Origin: Brachyhypopomus gauderio
Lineage: Eukaryota; Chordata; Actinopteri; Gymnotiformes; Hypopomidae
Assembly (NCBI RefSeq): GCF_052324685.1
Contig: NC_135212.1
Location: forward strand, 20,630,048 to 20,694,047
Direction of reading: 5' to 3'
Length of the DNA stretch: 64,000 nt
Positions 53,471-64,000 of the stretch are shown piece by piece. The position numbers were made by a program, and so were the translations under genes. A model generated the notes under the pieces. It was not told the DNA's origin, did not search any database, and saw only the letters and a program-made list of their open reading frames with translations. Position 1 is the stretch's first letter. Every line of letters begins with the position of its first letter.

Positions 53471-56400
53471 CCGTTTTTTCATCACATCTAAAGTTCATAC
53501 CACCTATACTAATTTTAACATTTTAAAACGGAAATGTTAAAGTTAAGTCTTCCATCTTTACGGAATAATATGAAGAACCCTTAATTCTTTGCTCTATGTC
53601 TACAGGGTTCTGGTTCCCACGTGTGTTAAATCTTGATTTAAAAACACCATTGGTGTTGTAATTTAGTAGGAGGCCTACTATCACATACTATGACAGTTTA
53701 ATATAGTAAGAACTGTCTACTACCGTGCTGTGATCATCTCCTGTCTCCCCTCCTCAGATCTGGTGGCTGGACACGGAGCTAACGTGCGGTCAGACGCAGC
53801 CGCTGGTCTTCACTCAGGGTCACTCTGTGTGCAACCGTTCCTTTTTCCCCTGCTTTGACACTCCGGCCATCAAGAGCACCTACTCGGCCACAGTCAGGGT
53901 GAGCGCACCCAGTCGTGGACCCCTTCGAGGAACTTTGATTCACGACTTTGCTTTTCCTTTTACTACAAATAATGAAACCATAAGATGAGTTTAGCTTTTA
54001 GCAATGTGTGGTTTTGATTTTGATCTGCTTTGATGGTACTGCCTCCTTTTATAGTAGCTCGTCACACTCATTCAGTTTTGTCACACTTCTCAGTGTTACA
54101 CTAGCACACTGGGGAAATGTTCTTGGTTTTTAACTGTTGCGTGTGTGTGTGTGTTTGTGGTCACATTTGACTGTGTGTGTGGTATTTCCTGACAGGTTCC
54201 GGATGGAGTGACAGTGTTGATGAGTGCTTCCAGAAGTGTATACTCTAAGCAGGACCGGCTCTTCCAATTCTCCATGGAGAACCCTGTCCCTGCCTATCTG
54301 GTGGCTCTGGTGGCCGGAGACCTACAGCACGCTGACGTCGGACCCCGGTGAGTTGATGCAGAAAGGAAGACCAGAGATCTGACTTGTGTTTAAATCAAAT
54401 GCAGTGTGGGCTGTAAGTAGTACAGTTTTTAGTAGGAGAGAAACAGGCAAGAAGCTTATTTTCAAAGAAATACATACTCTGCTATTGCTTGAGTTTTAAG
54501 TCCAATATCACAGAACAGAACCAAAACAGAAATATAAACTTGTTACGTTGAAGTACAGTGTAATATTACACTTTTTTTACTGTATGATATTTATTGTACA
54601 TTGTAATATAATGGGAATTGTACTAATTATTGTGTGTATTGATTATAGTAAGTTCATTTAAAAAGCATAATTTTGTTTAGTCTAAGCCCAGATTTTATTT
54701 GTATTGATGTTGTTATTATTAAGATAACAGCCATAAAATATCTATTAAAGATCCATAATGTTCATGTATACAGTTTTGTTAAAAAATATTCACCCCCCTA
54801 GCAGTAAAGTGTTTTAGCAAGTTTAACATTTTTTGATCTTCTTCACAATCACATCAAATAAGGGTTTGTATAATACACAAACGCAACTTAAATCACAACA
54901 ATATTTTTTCTAATATATGAACAAATGTCCTTTGACAAAAGTATTCAGCCCCTTAAAGATCACAACTCTCAAGAACAGAGGTTTCAATCAGGTGTTTTCA
55001 ATTAGGCATTGAAAGAACCTGCATATGTGAACAGAACCGTAACGAGCAGCCATTAAGCAGATTTAACACTCAGCTTAACACTCAGCTCCTTCTAGACAGT
55101 TAAAAGTGTTTGTGCAAGATGGTGGAGTCCAGAGAATGGACAAAGTGTAGAGAGAAGGTAATTGCTCTTCATTAGCAAGGATATGGATATAAAAAGAGTG
55201 CAAAGACATTAAACATTTCAAGATACACAATTGGAAGTATAATTCGCTAATTAAAAGCTAAAGGCACAGTGGAAACGCTACCTGGCGTGTCAGAAAGAGG
55301 ATGCTGTCAGCAAGTGCTGTCCAGTACCTGAAATGAAAAGTGGAGAAAAATCTCCGGCTGAGAGCTGAGGAACTGTGATGGGACTCGTCAGAGGGAGGTT
55401 CTCTGGTTTCGGGCCGGATGATAAGGTGTACATTACGAGATAAAGGCCTCCGTGGCAGAACTTCCAGACGCACCCCTCTGCTGACTCCAAAGCACAAACT
55501 GAATCGACTCCAGTATGCCAAAAACCATGTGGACAAACCACAAAGGTTTTGGGATACTGTTCTCAGGAGCGACGAGACCAAATTGGAACTCTTTGGGCCT
55601 ATGACTCAATGATATGTCTGGAGAAGGAAGAACAAGGTGTGTACAGAAAAGAACTCCTTGCCTACTGTGAATCATGTCAGTGGGTCAGTCCTGCTCTGGG
55701 GCTGTTTCACTTCTTCAGGTACAGGGAACCTCCACCGTGTGGAAGGTACCATGAATTCTGTTAACTACCCAGAGGTCTTTGTTGGAAATGTTATGCAGTC
55801 AGTGACAGCTGAAGTTTGGACCTTCCAACAAGACAATGATCCCAAGCATACCTCCAATTCTACCAGGGCTTGGCTGCAGAAGAAAGGCTGGAAGATTCTG
55901 GAGTGTCCATCACAATCACCCGACTTAAATCCCATAGAGTCCCCGACATAAGTTCTGTCGCTTATCCATGTTGTGGAAACAAAAGCTTATAACCTGATTT
56001 TAAATTCATCGATTGGTTTTAGAAATGACTCGTATGAAAGCTAAAACCCTCCAAAATGAGATTTAATGTACGAAAATATATTTGCTTTACTGCAGAAATA
56101 TTGATCATTTAATGAACACAGAAAGGTCAGATTTTGGCAAGACAAAAGTTTTTGCCCACAGAAATTAAGGTGAAAATCAAACAAATAATTCACGTCTCGT
56201 ACCAATATATGCTTCATAACACTGGTGAATTACGTTGTGGTGCTATTAGAGCCATATTTAATATTTTGTGTGACTTCCACGAGCTTGACAATCATTCAAT
56301 CATCGACATTGATTCATACAATTTATTGATGAAGTCATCAGGAATAGCAAAGAACGCAGTCTTACATGCCTCCCAGAGATTTGAAGAGACTGGAGATGTT

Positions 56401-59400
56401 TTTGACAAGACCAGGTCCGGCAGACCCCACAAAACAACTGCTCTGGAGGAATGTTTGTTGGTTAGTAAATCCAAAGCCAGTCCCTCTTCCACTGCAGCAG
56501 AGCTCCACCAGGCCTGGTCACCTCAAGTCTCCACTAGAACAGTTTGTAGGATTTTGTCTCGAAATGGCCTCCATGATCGAATCAGTGCCCAGAAGGCAGC
56601 ACTAAACAAAAGGCAGGTACAAAAAACCGTGTGGCATTTGCCAAGGCCCACAGCCTCCTAAACGGATGGATGCTGGAAAAGTGGCAGAAGGTGGATTTCT
56701 CAGATGAATCTTCAGTTGAATTACACCACAGCCACCGCAAATACTGCAGGAGACCTACTGGAGCCCGTATGGATCCAAGATTCACCCAGAAAACAGTCAA
56801 GTTTGGTGGTGGAAAGATCATGGTCTGAGGTTACATTCAGTATGGGGGTGTGCGAAACATTTGCAAGGTGGAAGGCAATATCAGTAGCCTAAAATATCAA
56901 GAAGTATTAGCTCCATCTTACATTCCCAATCATAAAAGGGGTCAAATTGCAGCAGGATGGTGCTCCATCAAAGTTCCTCAAGGCGAAGATAATCAAGGTG
57001 CTCCAGGACTGGCCAGCCCAGTCACCAGACATGAACATCATTGAGCATGTTTGGGGTAGGATGAAAGAGGAAGCTTGGAAGACAAAACCAAAGAATTTTG
57101 ATGAATTCTGGGAGGCATGTAAAACTGCATTCTTTGCTATTGTACGAATCATTGTCGAAACGCATGGATGCGGTCCTTCGAGCTCGTGGAACTCACACAA
57201 AATATTAAATATGGCTCTAATAGCACCACAACGTCATTCACCAGTGTTATGAAGCATATATTTGTATATGAAGTGAATTTTTTGTTTTTTACCTTACTTT
57301 CTGTGTGCGACAACTTTTGTCTTACCAAAATCTGACCTTTCAGTGTTCATTAAATGATCAATATTTCTGCAGTAAAGCAAATTTATTTTCGGAAATTAAA
57401 TCTCATTTGGGAGGGTTTCAGCTTTCAGGCAGTTGCAACACGCAAGCCCAAGAATGTCTGAAGGAAGTTATTACTGTTGAAGGGAGTTGTACTAAGTAGG
57501 CCTACTAATGTTGAATGTGTCTAAGGGGTTGAAGAATTTTGTCAAAGAGGAAATCACAAAAAGCACATTTGTTGGAATATTAGCAGAAGTATTGTGTGTA
57601 ATTTAAGCTTCATTAATCTATTATACAAACCCTTGTTTGATCTGATTGTGAAGAAGATAATGCATGTAAAAAAAAAAATGTTAAACTTGCTAAAACACTT
57701 TACTGCTATGGGGGTTGAATAGTTTTGAACCCAGCTCTGTGTGTGTGTGTGTGTGTGCGTGCGTTTTAATTGGTTGTATAATCAATAACTCATAATCCTC
57801 CTGTGTGTTCCTGAGTTGCCAACCAGAAGTCCTGTGTGTGCCATTGCAGGAGTCGAGTGTGGGCGGAGCCCTGCATCCTGTCCTGTGCGGTCAGTAAGCT
57901 AGGGGGCAGCGTGGAGCGCTGTCTCAACGTAGCTGAGGAGCTTTTTGGGCCCTACGTGTGGGGAAGGTCAGTGTCTGTATGACTGTGTCTGAAATGGCGT
58001 ACTTCCCTCCTATACAGTACACCAAAGTGTAGTATGTCTGAATAAATAGTAAGCATTAAACAGATGGCTTACTGAATCGGGAGCCATTTTGAAGTATGTG
58101 ATAGCAATACACTGTCCTATCCCATGATTCATTTGGAGCATTTAACTATGATTGTGTGACGTCATGTGACATAGGTATAATGGCAGATGTAGTATTTCCG
58201 AGATTGACTGTATACTGCCTAGTCGCCTGAATTGAATGTCTTTATTGTTATTGTAAGTTACAACAAAATTGAAAGGACATACTACTTGAGCAGAACGTCC
58301 TGCATTGAAATCTAGTGCTGCTTAAGTTTCTTAACTTAAGTTTAAGCCATTTCGTATTGAGCGCATGTCTCATTCACACAGCCCTTGGTGCTGAACATGG
58401 CTGACACTGGGGGGGGGGGGGGGGGGGCACTCTCCTGCAGGTACGACATCGTCTTCCTGCCCCCCTCCTTCCCTATTGTGGCCATGGAGAACCCGTGCCT
58501 CACGTTCATCATCTCGTCCATCCTGGAGAGTGAGGAGTTCCTGCTGATCGACGTCATCCACGAGATCGCCCACGGCTGGTTTGGCAACGCCGTCACCAAC
58601 GCCACGTGGGAGGAGATGTGGCTGAGTGAGGGCCTGGCCACTTACGCCCAGAGACGCATCACTACGGAGGCGTATGGTAGGTCCACACACCAGAGCGCAC
58701 GCACGCCATCCGGCCGACAGGCAAACCTGCCTACACCCTCTCCTTCTCTCCTCCCTCTTTACCGTCATCTGGCCTGTTTTTTTTTCGGTTTTCTCAGGGG
58801 AGGCCTTCACCTGCCTTGAGACTGTCTTCCGGCTGGATGCGCTGCACAGACAGATGCGGCTTTTGGGAGACAACAGCCCGGTGAGCAAGCTGCAAGCCAA
58901 GTTTGAGCCAGGTAACGCCCCCAGGAGGTCACACGCACAGCCACTCTCCTGTCCCAGAGACGTGACCTTACGCTGAAACGAGATTTGAAGAAGGTTCTTT
59001 GTTGATTTACAGAATGTGGTGCTGCAAGAACTTCTAAACTTTAAGATTTGAGCAGTTAAACCATCTGAACAATGTACGTCATCTGAATGTTTGACCTGTT
59101 GACCTTTGCCCCCGACCATATGGGTTGCCCTCCCTGTCTGCAGGTGTTAACCCCAGCAGCCTCATGAACCTGTTCACCTATGAGAAAGGTTTCTGCTTTG
59201 TCTCGTACCTCTCCCAGATATGTGGTGACATCAAGAGCTTTGACACTTTTCTCAAGGTAGGAAGGGAATTGAACTGCTTTAAACACGCGCACACACACAT
59301 GCACCCGTATGAACGTACAGTTGAGAACTTCTGATCTTCCTGCAGGCCTATATCGAGCGCTTCAGGTTCAGCAGTGTGGTTGCTCAAGACCTGCTGGATT

Positions 59401-62400
59401 TCTTCCTGGGCTTCTTCCCTGAGCTGAAGAACGGCTGCGTAGCACAGCGTGAGGGTGCGGTGCACACACACACACACACACACATACACACTCACTCACT
59501 CTCTGTGGAAAGGCTTTAGGTGTGAGGAATGAAAGTGAAATGACCCCTCCCCGTTTGTGGCGCAGGACTGGAGTTTGAGCGCTGGCTCACAGACTGTGGT
59601 CCCCCCTTGTGCGAGCCGGACCTCTCGGCCGGCGGTGCCCTGACTGGGCCTGTCCAGCACCTCTGTGACCTCTGGGGCATGGAATCCCCCGACCCCGACG
59701 CCATTGCGACCTTTGATCTCTCTGCTTGGAGCACCTTCCAGACTGTCCTCTTCCTGGACCGACTGCTGGACCGCTCACCTCTTCCCCAAGGTAATAATAA
59801 TAATAATAATAATACTTTTATTTCATCTAGCACATTTTCTAAAACCCAAAGAGCAAAGTCTCCCAGTTTTCTGTGCAGATTCTTAAATTTGCGCATTTGC
59901 ACTTTACAAAATACTCGTCATACATTTGCACCTCCTACCTCTAAACATGTCCATATATCTTAGCGTGTTTATTTTTGCTTATTTTTTAGATTTATATATT
60001 ACCTCTTCCTTTCCTTTTTCATTGATTTATGTGTGAATATGGTCATGAATGTTGTAACCATATGCGTGACAAATAAATGAAACTACGGTAAACACGAACA
60101 AGCATCCTCCTACAAGCAACATCAAACCCACAGGCTGCTTTGATAAGATACCTGTGTGTGGTAGTTGGTCTCTAGAATGTTCTCCCTCACTTCATTCGCT
60201 TCTGAGGTCTTTTTCATCTTGGTTCACTAAAGAAAACCGCATTTGAATGCTAATGTTTGTCAGAGACAGGGGGGATGTGAGCTGGCTAATCTTTGCCCCT
60301 GCAGGGGTGATGAGTCTCCTGTCTGGCTGCTACTCCACACTGCTGGATCAGATGAATGCGGAGGTGCAGATTCGCTGGCTACAGATGGTGGTACGGAACG
60401 CCTTCTACCCCGACCTGCACCGGGTCCGCAACTTCCTGCAGAAACATGTGAGTGAATTACAAGTCTCCTCTGTATATCGCTGAGGGGTGAGAACCTCTTG
60501 TGATCGATTCCTTCAGCACCTTCTGATGTTCATGATTCATGTGGCGACAACGTTACATGGTGACGCACGTGTCCCTTCATTTAAAGGAGGTAAACGAGTA
60601 ATGTACTTTTTCAAAGACATGAAGAAACGAGCAGTGTGTCAACTCTGTCTTGAAACAGCTGGTGAGACTCACAGGCTGGAGATGAGACAATGTAATTATA
60701 GTTTCAGGGAAGTCTCTTTCAGGAAGGACAGACATGGGTGGTCTGTTTTGCTGCGTGCCCATCAGTCCTTAAACGGAGAATTATCCTACTGAAATTGTTT
60801 TTTTGTTTTTTCTTTCCTCTTTTGTTGAACGTTCTGTATGGGTCATGTCTTTGTGACTGGTACCCGCACCAACGCCCACAACGCCTGTGGGGATTCGTCA
60901 TTTGTCACTTTCCCTCTAACGTATACATAATTGTTTGGGTTTGGCTGTTCACACTATGAAGTTCACCATGTATGGAAGGTTGTGTAGGGTTAGCCTAGAG
61001 ATTCTCCTGAGATGAGTGCAGATTTAGTAAACCCGGGTCCCTAGTCTGAAACAGAGAAATGCCCCTTCAAACAACGTTTTCCCTCAGCTTCCATACGCAG
61101 TTGTTCAGCCTGTTGTACAGGGGTGTGTCTGACTGTCGGCACTCTCTGTACTACTGATGTATCATGACTTCCTGCAAGTGAAAGCGCTGAACAGCCGAGT
61201 GGTTTTTATTAAGACGAAGAACGGTTTGTTCCTGTCATGCCTTCGTTTGAGGTGCCATCAGAACCTCCAGTGAAACATCATAGTCATGTCTGTCTTCAGA
61301 AAAAACACCAGTGAAAATCTCTGAGAGTGCCGTGACATGACTGATTTTCTGGTTTCTGCCCTCTGTGATAGTCTCTCCTCCCACTCGGATAACAACTTTC
61401 AACAACTCTTCCATTGCTCGGACACCCGCTCTGTCTACGCTGCAGTTACCACGCAGTGGCATTATTACAGAGAAACATGTAACATTACAACCATGATCAG
61501 GGTTGGGCTACAATACGATGTCTAGATATTGTGCTACTATAGCAACATGCATGCAGTGTGGCTGGAGACTGGTACAATCAAGCCATCTAGTGTACTGTAA
61601 AAACATGAATATAATCAAAATTGCAGTGAATTCCACAAGGTTTCCAGAAAAACAGGACATTTTCAGCCCAAGGTCCTTAAGCACATGAAGCAGCTGTGTG
61701 AGCTTTGGGAACACCTCGAGAACCTTGAGAACTTCACTGCGGTACAGCACAGTTGCTCTCAACTTTGGATCTTCTTTTGATATACATTTAAGAGCAAGTA
61801 ATTCCACCTCCACACACAGGTCTCACTGGTCCTTGTCCTTTAGTTGACGGGGCCCTGGTCCACCACCTGTCTTTTACTCCGTGTGTCCTTGGCGAGTAGC
61901 GTTGGGGCAGAAGGGGAGAGAGTGAAGGATGTGTTTATAGCTCGCCGTTAAGTTCAATGTTAATCACTGTTATATTTATCATCGTGCTCAGTCCTCCTAC
62001 GTAAACCGCCTTGACTGAAATGCAGCGTTGCTTTTCATCAAAGGGCAGCTCCATGTTCCTGTGTGGACCGTGAGGTCATCGGTGCCCTCTGACACCGTGC
62101 CCTTATCGTCCTGAGCCCTTATCGTCCCTTCGCAACATAAAGTTCTAGCTGCTCTGCTGATTGCCTTTGCTCCACCGTCCCAGTGTGCAGGGAGTAAACC
62201 ACAGAGGCATGTGGTTCTGGGCATCGTTTTACATCCTGTTCTTCCTCCCGCCCCACGGCAGAAGAGTGACGAAAGCCAGCTCCGTCTTGCAGCTCATTTT
62301 GTCCCCGACGTGTGGAATTTCTGGATGTCTCATGCTCTGCAGCTTCTAACCGTTCTACCAACAGCAAAACTGGGCGATCGCTCCGCCCGAACGCTCCCTA

Positions 62401-62864
62401 AAGGAACCCCGCCCGGCGTGTGTTCCAGGGCGTCTTTAACGTGGATGCTCATTTAGGCGACTTGAGAATCCGGTGGCGGTCTGTTGCTCTTTCTCCCTGT
62501 GGTTTGAGAGTGCTGTAATGAGCGGAGGGGGCGGCGTTCCGTATGTTGGTGTGTGGTGTTCTCTCACTGTTCCCTTCTCTCCTGTCTCTCGTCCCTGCAG
62601 ACCTCGCGCATGTACACGGTGCCTCTGTACGAGGACCTGTGTGGAGGGGTGATGAAGTGCTTCGCCGTGGAGATTTTCTACCAGACGCAGGCCCGTTTGC
62701 ATCCCAACCTGCGCAAAACCCTGCAGCAGATCCTGTTCCAAACCGGCTCCGTGAGCACCGCCCCCCTGCCGCTCCTCGACCCGCCCCCTTCCGCCCCGTC
62801 CCCGCCCACAGACCCGCCGGCCAACGGGGCCATCGCCCTGCGTGACGTCAACGTGTCTGCGTGA
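52713..62864 (+). CDS. rnpepl1: Aminopeptidase RNPEPL1 (arginyl aminopeptidase-like 1)
   Basis: Coding exons: 52713-53174, 53758-53898, 54196-54347, 57850-57966, 58441-58676, 58798-58911, 59144-59256, 59346-59454, 59566-59790, 60305-60447 and 62601-62864 (stop TGA). They total 2076 nt and 691 aa. It is an M1-family zinc metallo-aminopeptidase, related to aminopeptidase B and LTA4 hydrolase, that removes N-terminal residues, reported to prefer Met and other neutral residues. The zinc site HEIAHGWFGN is H331-E332 and H335, with E354 in WLSEG, the HEXXH-18-E pattern. The substrate motif is VAMEN (304-308) instead of GAMEN, as in mammalian RNPEPL1. The N-terminal beta domain has FTDYGSSL and WWLDTELTC; the C-terminal LTA4H-type helical domain covers about 500-691. 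The start MAELQRPTLCCCRK recalls human MAAQCCCRQ. Fish lacks the Pro/Ala-rich insert of the human N-terminus. The end RDVNVSA is conserved. Confidence 0.97.
55119..55948 (+). pseudogene. Outer Tc1 transposase, interrupted
   Basis: Begins MVESREWTKCREKVIAL and shows a helix-turn-helix (GYKKSAKTLNISRYTIGSII). It is then broken by frameshifts and stops (for example TGA 55610-55612) but keeps DDE motifs: SDETKLELFG (D codon 55571), FQQDNDPKHTS (D 55832) and SPDLNPIES (E 55937). The 34-residue D-E spacing is the DD34E type. The reading then ends at the inner insertion; a C-terminal remnant ECLKEVITVEGSCTK resumes at 57451. It is inactive. Confidence 0.85.
56036..57426. mobile_element. Inner Tc1 element with very long fold-back arms
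   Basis: The arms 56036-56376 and 57108-57426 are inverted copies of one another (about 320-340 bp). They share blocks such as TTTGCTTTACTGCAGAAATA, TATGCTTCATAACACTGGTG and ATAGCAAAGAACGCAG. Ordinary terminal repeats cover the outer 120 bp. The inner 200 bp of the left arm is an inverted copy of the 3' end of the transposase gene and takes the place of its N-terminal coding part. About 85 bp left of 56036 (55950-56035) has no partner on the right, so the exact outer limits are unclear. It is inserted in the outer Tc1. Confidence 0.8.
56377..57252 (+). pseudogene. Inner Tc1 transposase lacking its DNA-binding domain
   Basis: The homologous reading begins abruptly at RFEETGDVFDKTRSGRPHK, just where the left fold-back arm ends. 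The N-terminal helix-turn-helix region of about 50 residues is therefore missing. VDFSDESS (D codon 56703), LQQDGAPS (D 56956) and SPDMNIIEHVWG (E 57043) mark the DDE triad. At least two frameshifts separate them, and the D-E spacing is 28 residues, six short of the usual 34. It is inactive. Confidence 0.82.
58409..58427 (+). repeat. Poly(G) tract next to the catalytic exon acceptor
   Basis: G19 ends 13 nt before rnpepl1 exon 5 (58441), which encodes the VAMEN and HEXXH motifs. Only CACTCTCCTGCAG separates it from the exon. Confidence 0.95.
60448..62600 (+). other. rnpepl1: rnpepl1 intron 10
   Basis: This 2.15-kb intron contains one copy of the unnamed dispersed repeat (61617-61660) and otherwise no recognisable exon, RNA gene or transposon end. 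A 169-codon minus-strand open stretch at 62436-62945 is the antisense shadow of exon 11. Confidence 0.55.
61617..61660 (+). repeat. Copy of an unnamed dispersed repeat
   Basis: AAAATTGCAGTGAATTCCAC then AAGGTTTCCAGAAAAACAGG and ACAT. The sequence downstream (CCCAAGGTCCTTAAGCACAT) resembles that following the 34308 copy (AAGTCCTTCATCAGC), so the repeat unit is longer than the core. Confidence 0.5.
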
Positions 62865-62893
62865 GAGCGCTGCTGGGGACTGTGTGCACAAGT

Positions 62894-62899
62894 AATAAA
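62894..62899 (+). terminator. rnpepl1: rnpepl1 poly(A) signal
   Basis: AATAAA 29 nt after the stop codon. An ATTAAA further on (about 63101-63106) could serve a longer 3' UTR; GT-rich sequence follows it (TGTTTGTGTGTGTCTGTGGG). Confidence 0.6.
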
Positions 62900-63109
62900 C
62901 TGGGAAACTGGGGCTACATGAGTGGAATGTGGAGAAACTGGACACGACTTGAATTTACTGGCTGAGACTGGATGGCAGAAGTGTACGGAAGGCATGCCGT
63001 GTGTGTGTCTCCATGGATACGCGTGTTAATGCGGGTGATCTCCAAACACTGGGACTTTCTATTTAATAGTGTCTTGACTCGAGCTGCTCAGGTTTGTGGA
63101 ATTAAATGG

Positions 63110-64000
63110 TTGTGGAGCGTGATTTTTGATTGTTTAATGCCATGAACCAAGTGTTTGTGTGTGTCTGTGGGTGTGTACGTCTGTGTGGGACAGAGTGAGC
63201 ATGTGACACTAGATTGGATTTTTACATACTGTTGCAAGAAAATGTTTGTGAGCACTTTGAAAGTTTATTTCGACTTACTTGAAGAACAGAACATTTATAA
63301 AAGTAATTAATGCAGAAATATCCAGGTAATTCCAAAGGATCTGCAAGGCTATTTCTTGCAATTGTATGTGTTCTTGCACAGATATGTGCAATACATCTGG
63401 TGTGTGTGTGAGTGTGTGTACCCTTCCTATGCACATGTTTTTAATATCTTCTTATTTGCACCCTCGATTGCTCATAAAAGTGGCTGACACAATACGTTTG
63501 GAGCAGTAATGGGTTCAATATCGGACTCCATTCAGGATTGAGCTGCACATGTATCACAGTGGAAGGTTCACTCACCTGGACCTGTTCTGACAGAGTCACG
63601 AATACAACCTCCGCAGAAAGCTTACGATAATGCCTGGTGCACACTGTGAAAAATTCCTCACTCCCGTGTCTTTGAGACAGATTAAGGATTTTGATTCCCT
63701 GAAACTGGAAAGATTTTCTTAGGCGCACCATCATCTTTACAGATTTGCTGGTGCTAGTCCACCTCTCAACCCTAAACATAAAATAACTCAGGTGAGGGAG
63801 AAGTGATGTGAGGATGATGTTACTGGTGCCTATGATAGCTTTTAACACTCTGGGACTCTTTAAATCCAGCACCCCAAAACAAAGAGCCTGCTCCCGCCCC
63901 CGTGAGTGCGTGTTCGAGAAATTTCTCCTGCAGGCTTCCTGAGTGTTATAAACTTTTTTTTTTTTTAGGAAGGGGGGGGGGTGTGATAGTAATAATATAA
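63110..64000. other. Downstream region without supported genes
   Basis: AT-rich sequence with GT runs (about 63152-63190 and 63401-63420) and a T-run/G-run at 63953-63981. A 143-codon open stretch on the minus strand (63441-63872) has no recognisable domain, no splice context and no conserved composition, so I do not call it a gene. Confidence 0.5.

Larger units (their letters stand above)
54771..57739 (+). mobile_element. Dead Tc1/mariner transposon (outer of a nested pair)
   Basis: Long terminal inverted repeats: the left end (54771 to about 54960: CAGTTTTGTTAAAAAATATT, CACCC, then GCAGTAAAGTGTTTTAGCAA, GTTTAACATTTTT) matches the complement of the right end (about 57510-57739), including the block AGCAGTAAAGTGTTTTAGCA. 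It sits in rnpepl1 intron 3 in the gene's orientation. A TA precedes the left end, but the right end runs into a GT microsatellite, so the TA duplication is not intact. It is interrupted by a second Tc1 element and has lost about 55 transposase codons around the insertion. Confidence 0.85.

Noticed and set aside
55950-56035. Possible outer end of the inner Tc1 terminal repeat (CATAAGTTCTGTCGCTTATC)
   Set aside because: I could not find its complement at the right side (57427-57740). Without a partner I did not extend the element to this point.
58370-59119. 249-codon minus-strand open frame
   Set aside because: It is the antisense of rnpepl1 exons 5 and 6 and the intervening introns. Its openness follows from the sense coding bias and it spans splice sites.
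63610-63720. Segment containing GCCTGGTGCACACTGTG, reminiscent of some fish MITEs
   Set aside because: I found no inverted partner or target duplication, so the resemblance is too weak to annotate.
63441-63872. 143-codon minus-strand open frame downstream of rnpepl1
   Set aside because: There is no recognisable domain, splice context or conserved composition. It could be an exon of a neighbouring gene only if homology is found, and I see none.

Overview
This window is nuclear DNA of a bony fish. The genes have many short exons with GT-AG introns. Their proteins are vertebrate orthologues. The introns hold teleost-type repeats: Tc1/mariner and hAT elements, long CA, CT and TA microsatellites, and runs of 18-27 G or C. 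The repeat at 13008-13160 and the Tc1 types suggest an otophysan-like teleost (catfish, characin or carp relatives), but I cannot name the species. There is no operon, phage, CRISPR array or other prokaryotic feature.

Layout. (1) 278-6953, plus: depdc7, a DEP-domain protein, complete except possibly a short first coding exon to the left of the window. (2) 9787-23765, minus: cstf3 (CstF-77, mRNA 3'-end processing), all 21 coding exons, 716 aa. (3) 24564-28121, plus: rpl35a (ribosomal protein eL33), complete, 110 aa, divergent from cstf3 across about 0.8 kb. (4) 29.1-51.4 kb, plus: abcc5 (MRP5 cyclic-nucleotide/organic-anion exporter), 28 coding exons, about 1427 aa. (5) 52713-62864, plus: rnpepl1 (M1-family aminopeptidase-like), 11 coding exons, 691 aa. 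The last kilobase holds no gene I can support. All five reading frames were checked by joining exons with matching phase, and none of the host genes is broken.

The genes are housekeeping neighbours and do not form a pathway. Human orthologues lie on several chromosomes (11p13 for DEPDC7 and CSTF3, 3q27-q29 for ABCC5 and RPL35A, 2q37 for RNPEPL1), so this is a fish-specific arrangement. In human TCP11L1 lies between DEPDC7 and CSTF3; here only about 2.8 kb separates the two stop codons and it is absent.

Mobile DNA: three hAT-type elements with clear 8-bp target duplications (4196-5302, 7264-7494, 10207-11006); a nested pair of dead Tc1 transposons in rnpepl1 intron 3 (about 54771-57739), the inner one with an unusual fold-back structure; a Tc1-like MITE, a Tc1 end fragment and a decayed LINE reverse-transcriptase tail in abcc5 intron 2.

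I see no new biological system. The points most worth checking are the fold-back Tc1 element, cstf3 intron 3 (longest intron, weak donor, candidate internal poly(A) sites, matching the known CstF-77 feedback design), a probable GC-AG first intron in rpl35a, and a roughly 108-bp CT microsatellite serving as the polypyrimidine tract of a depdc7 exon.
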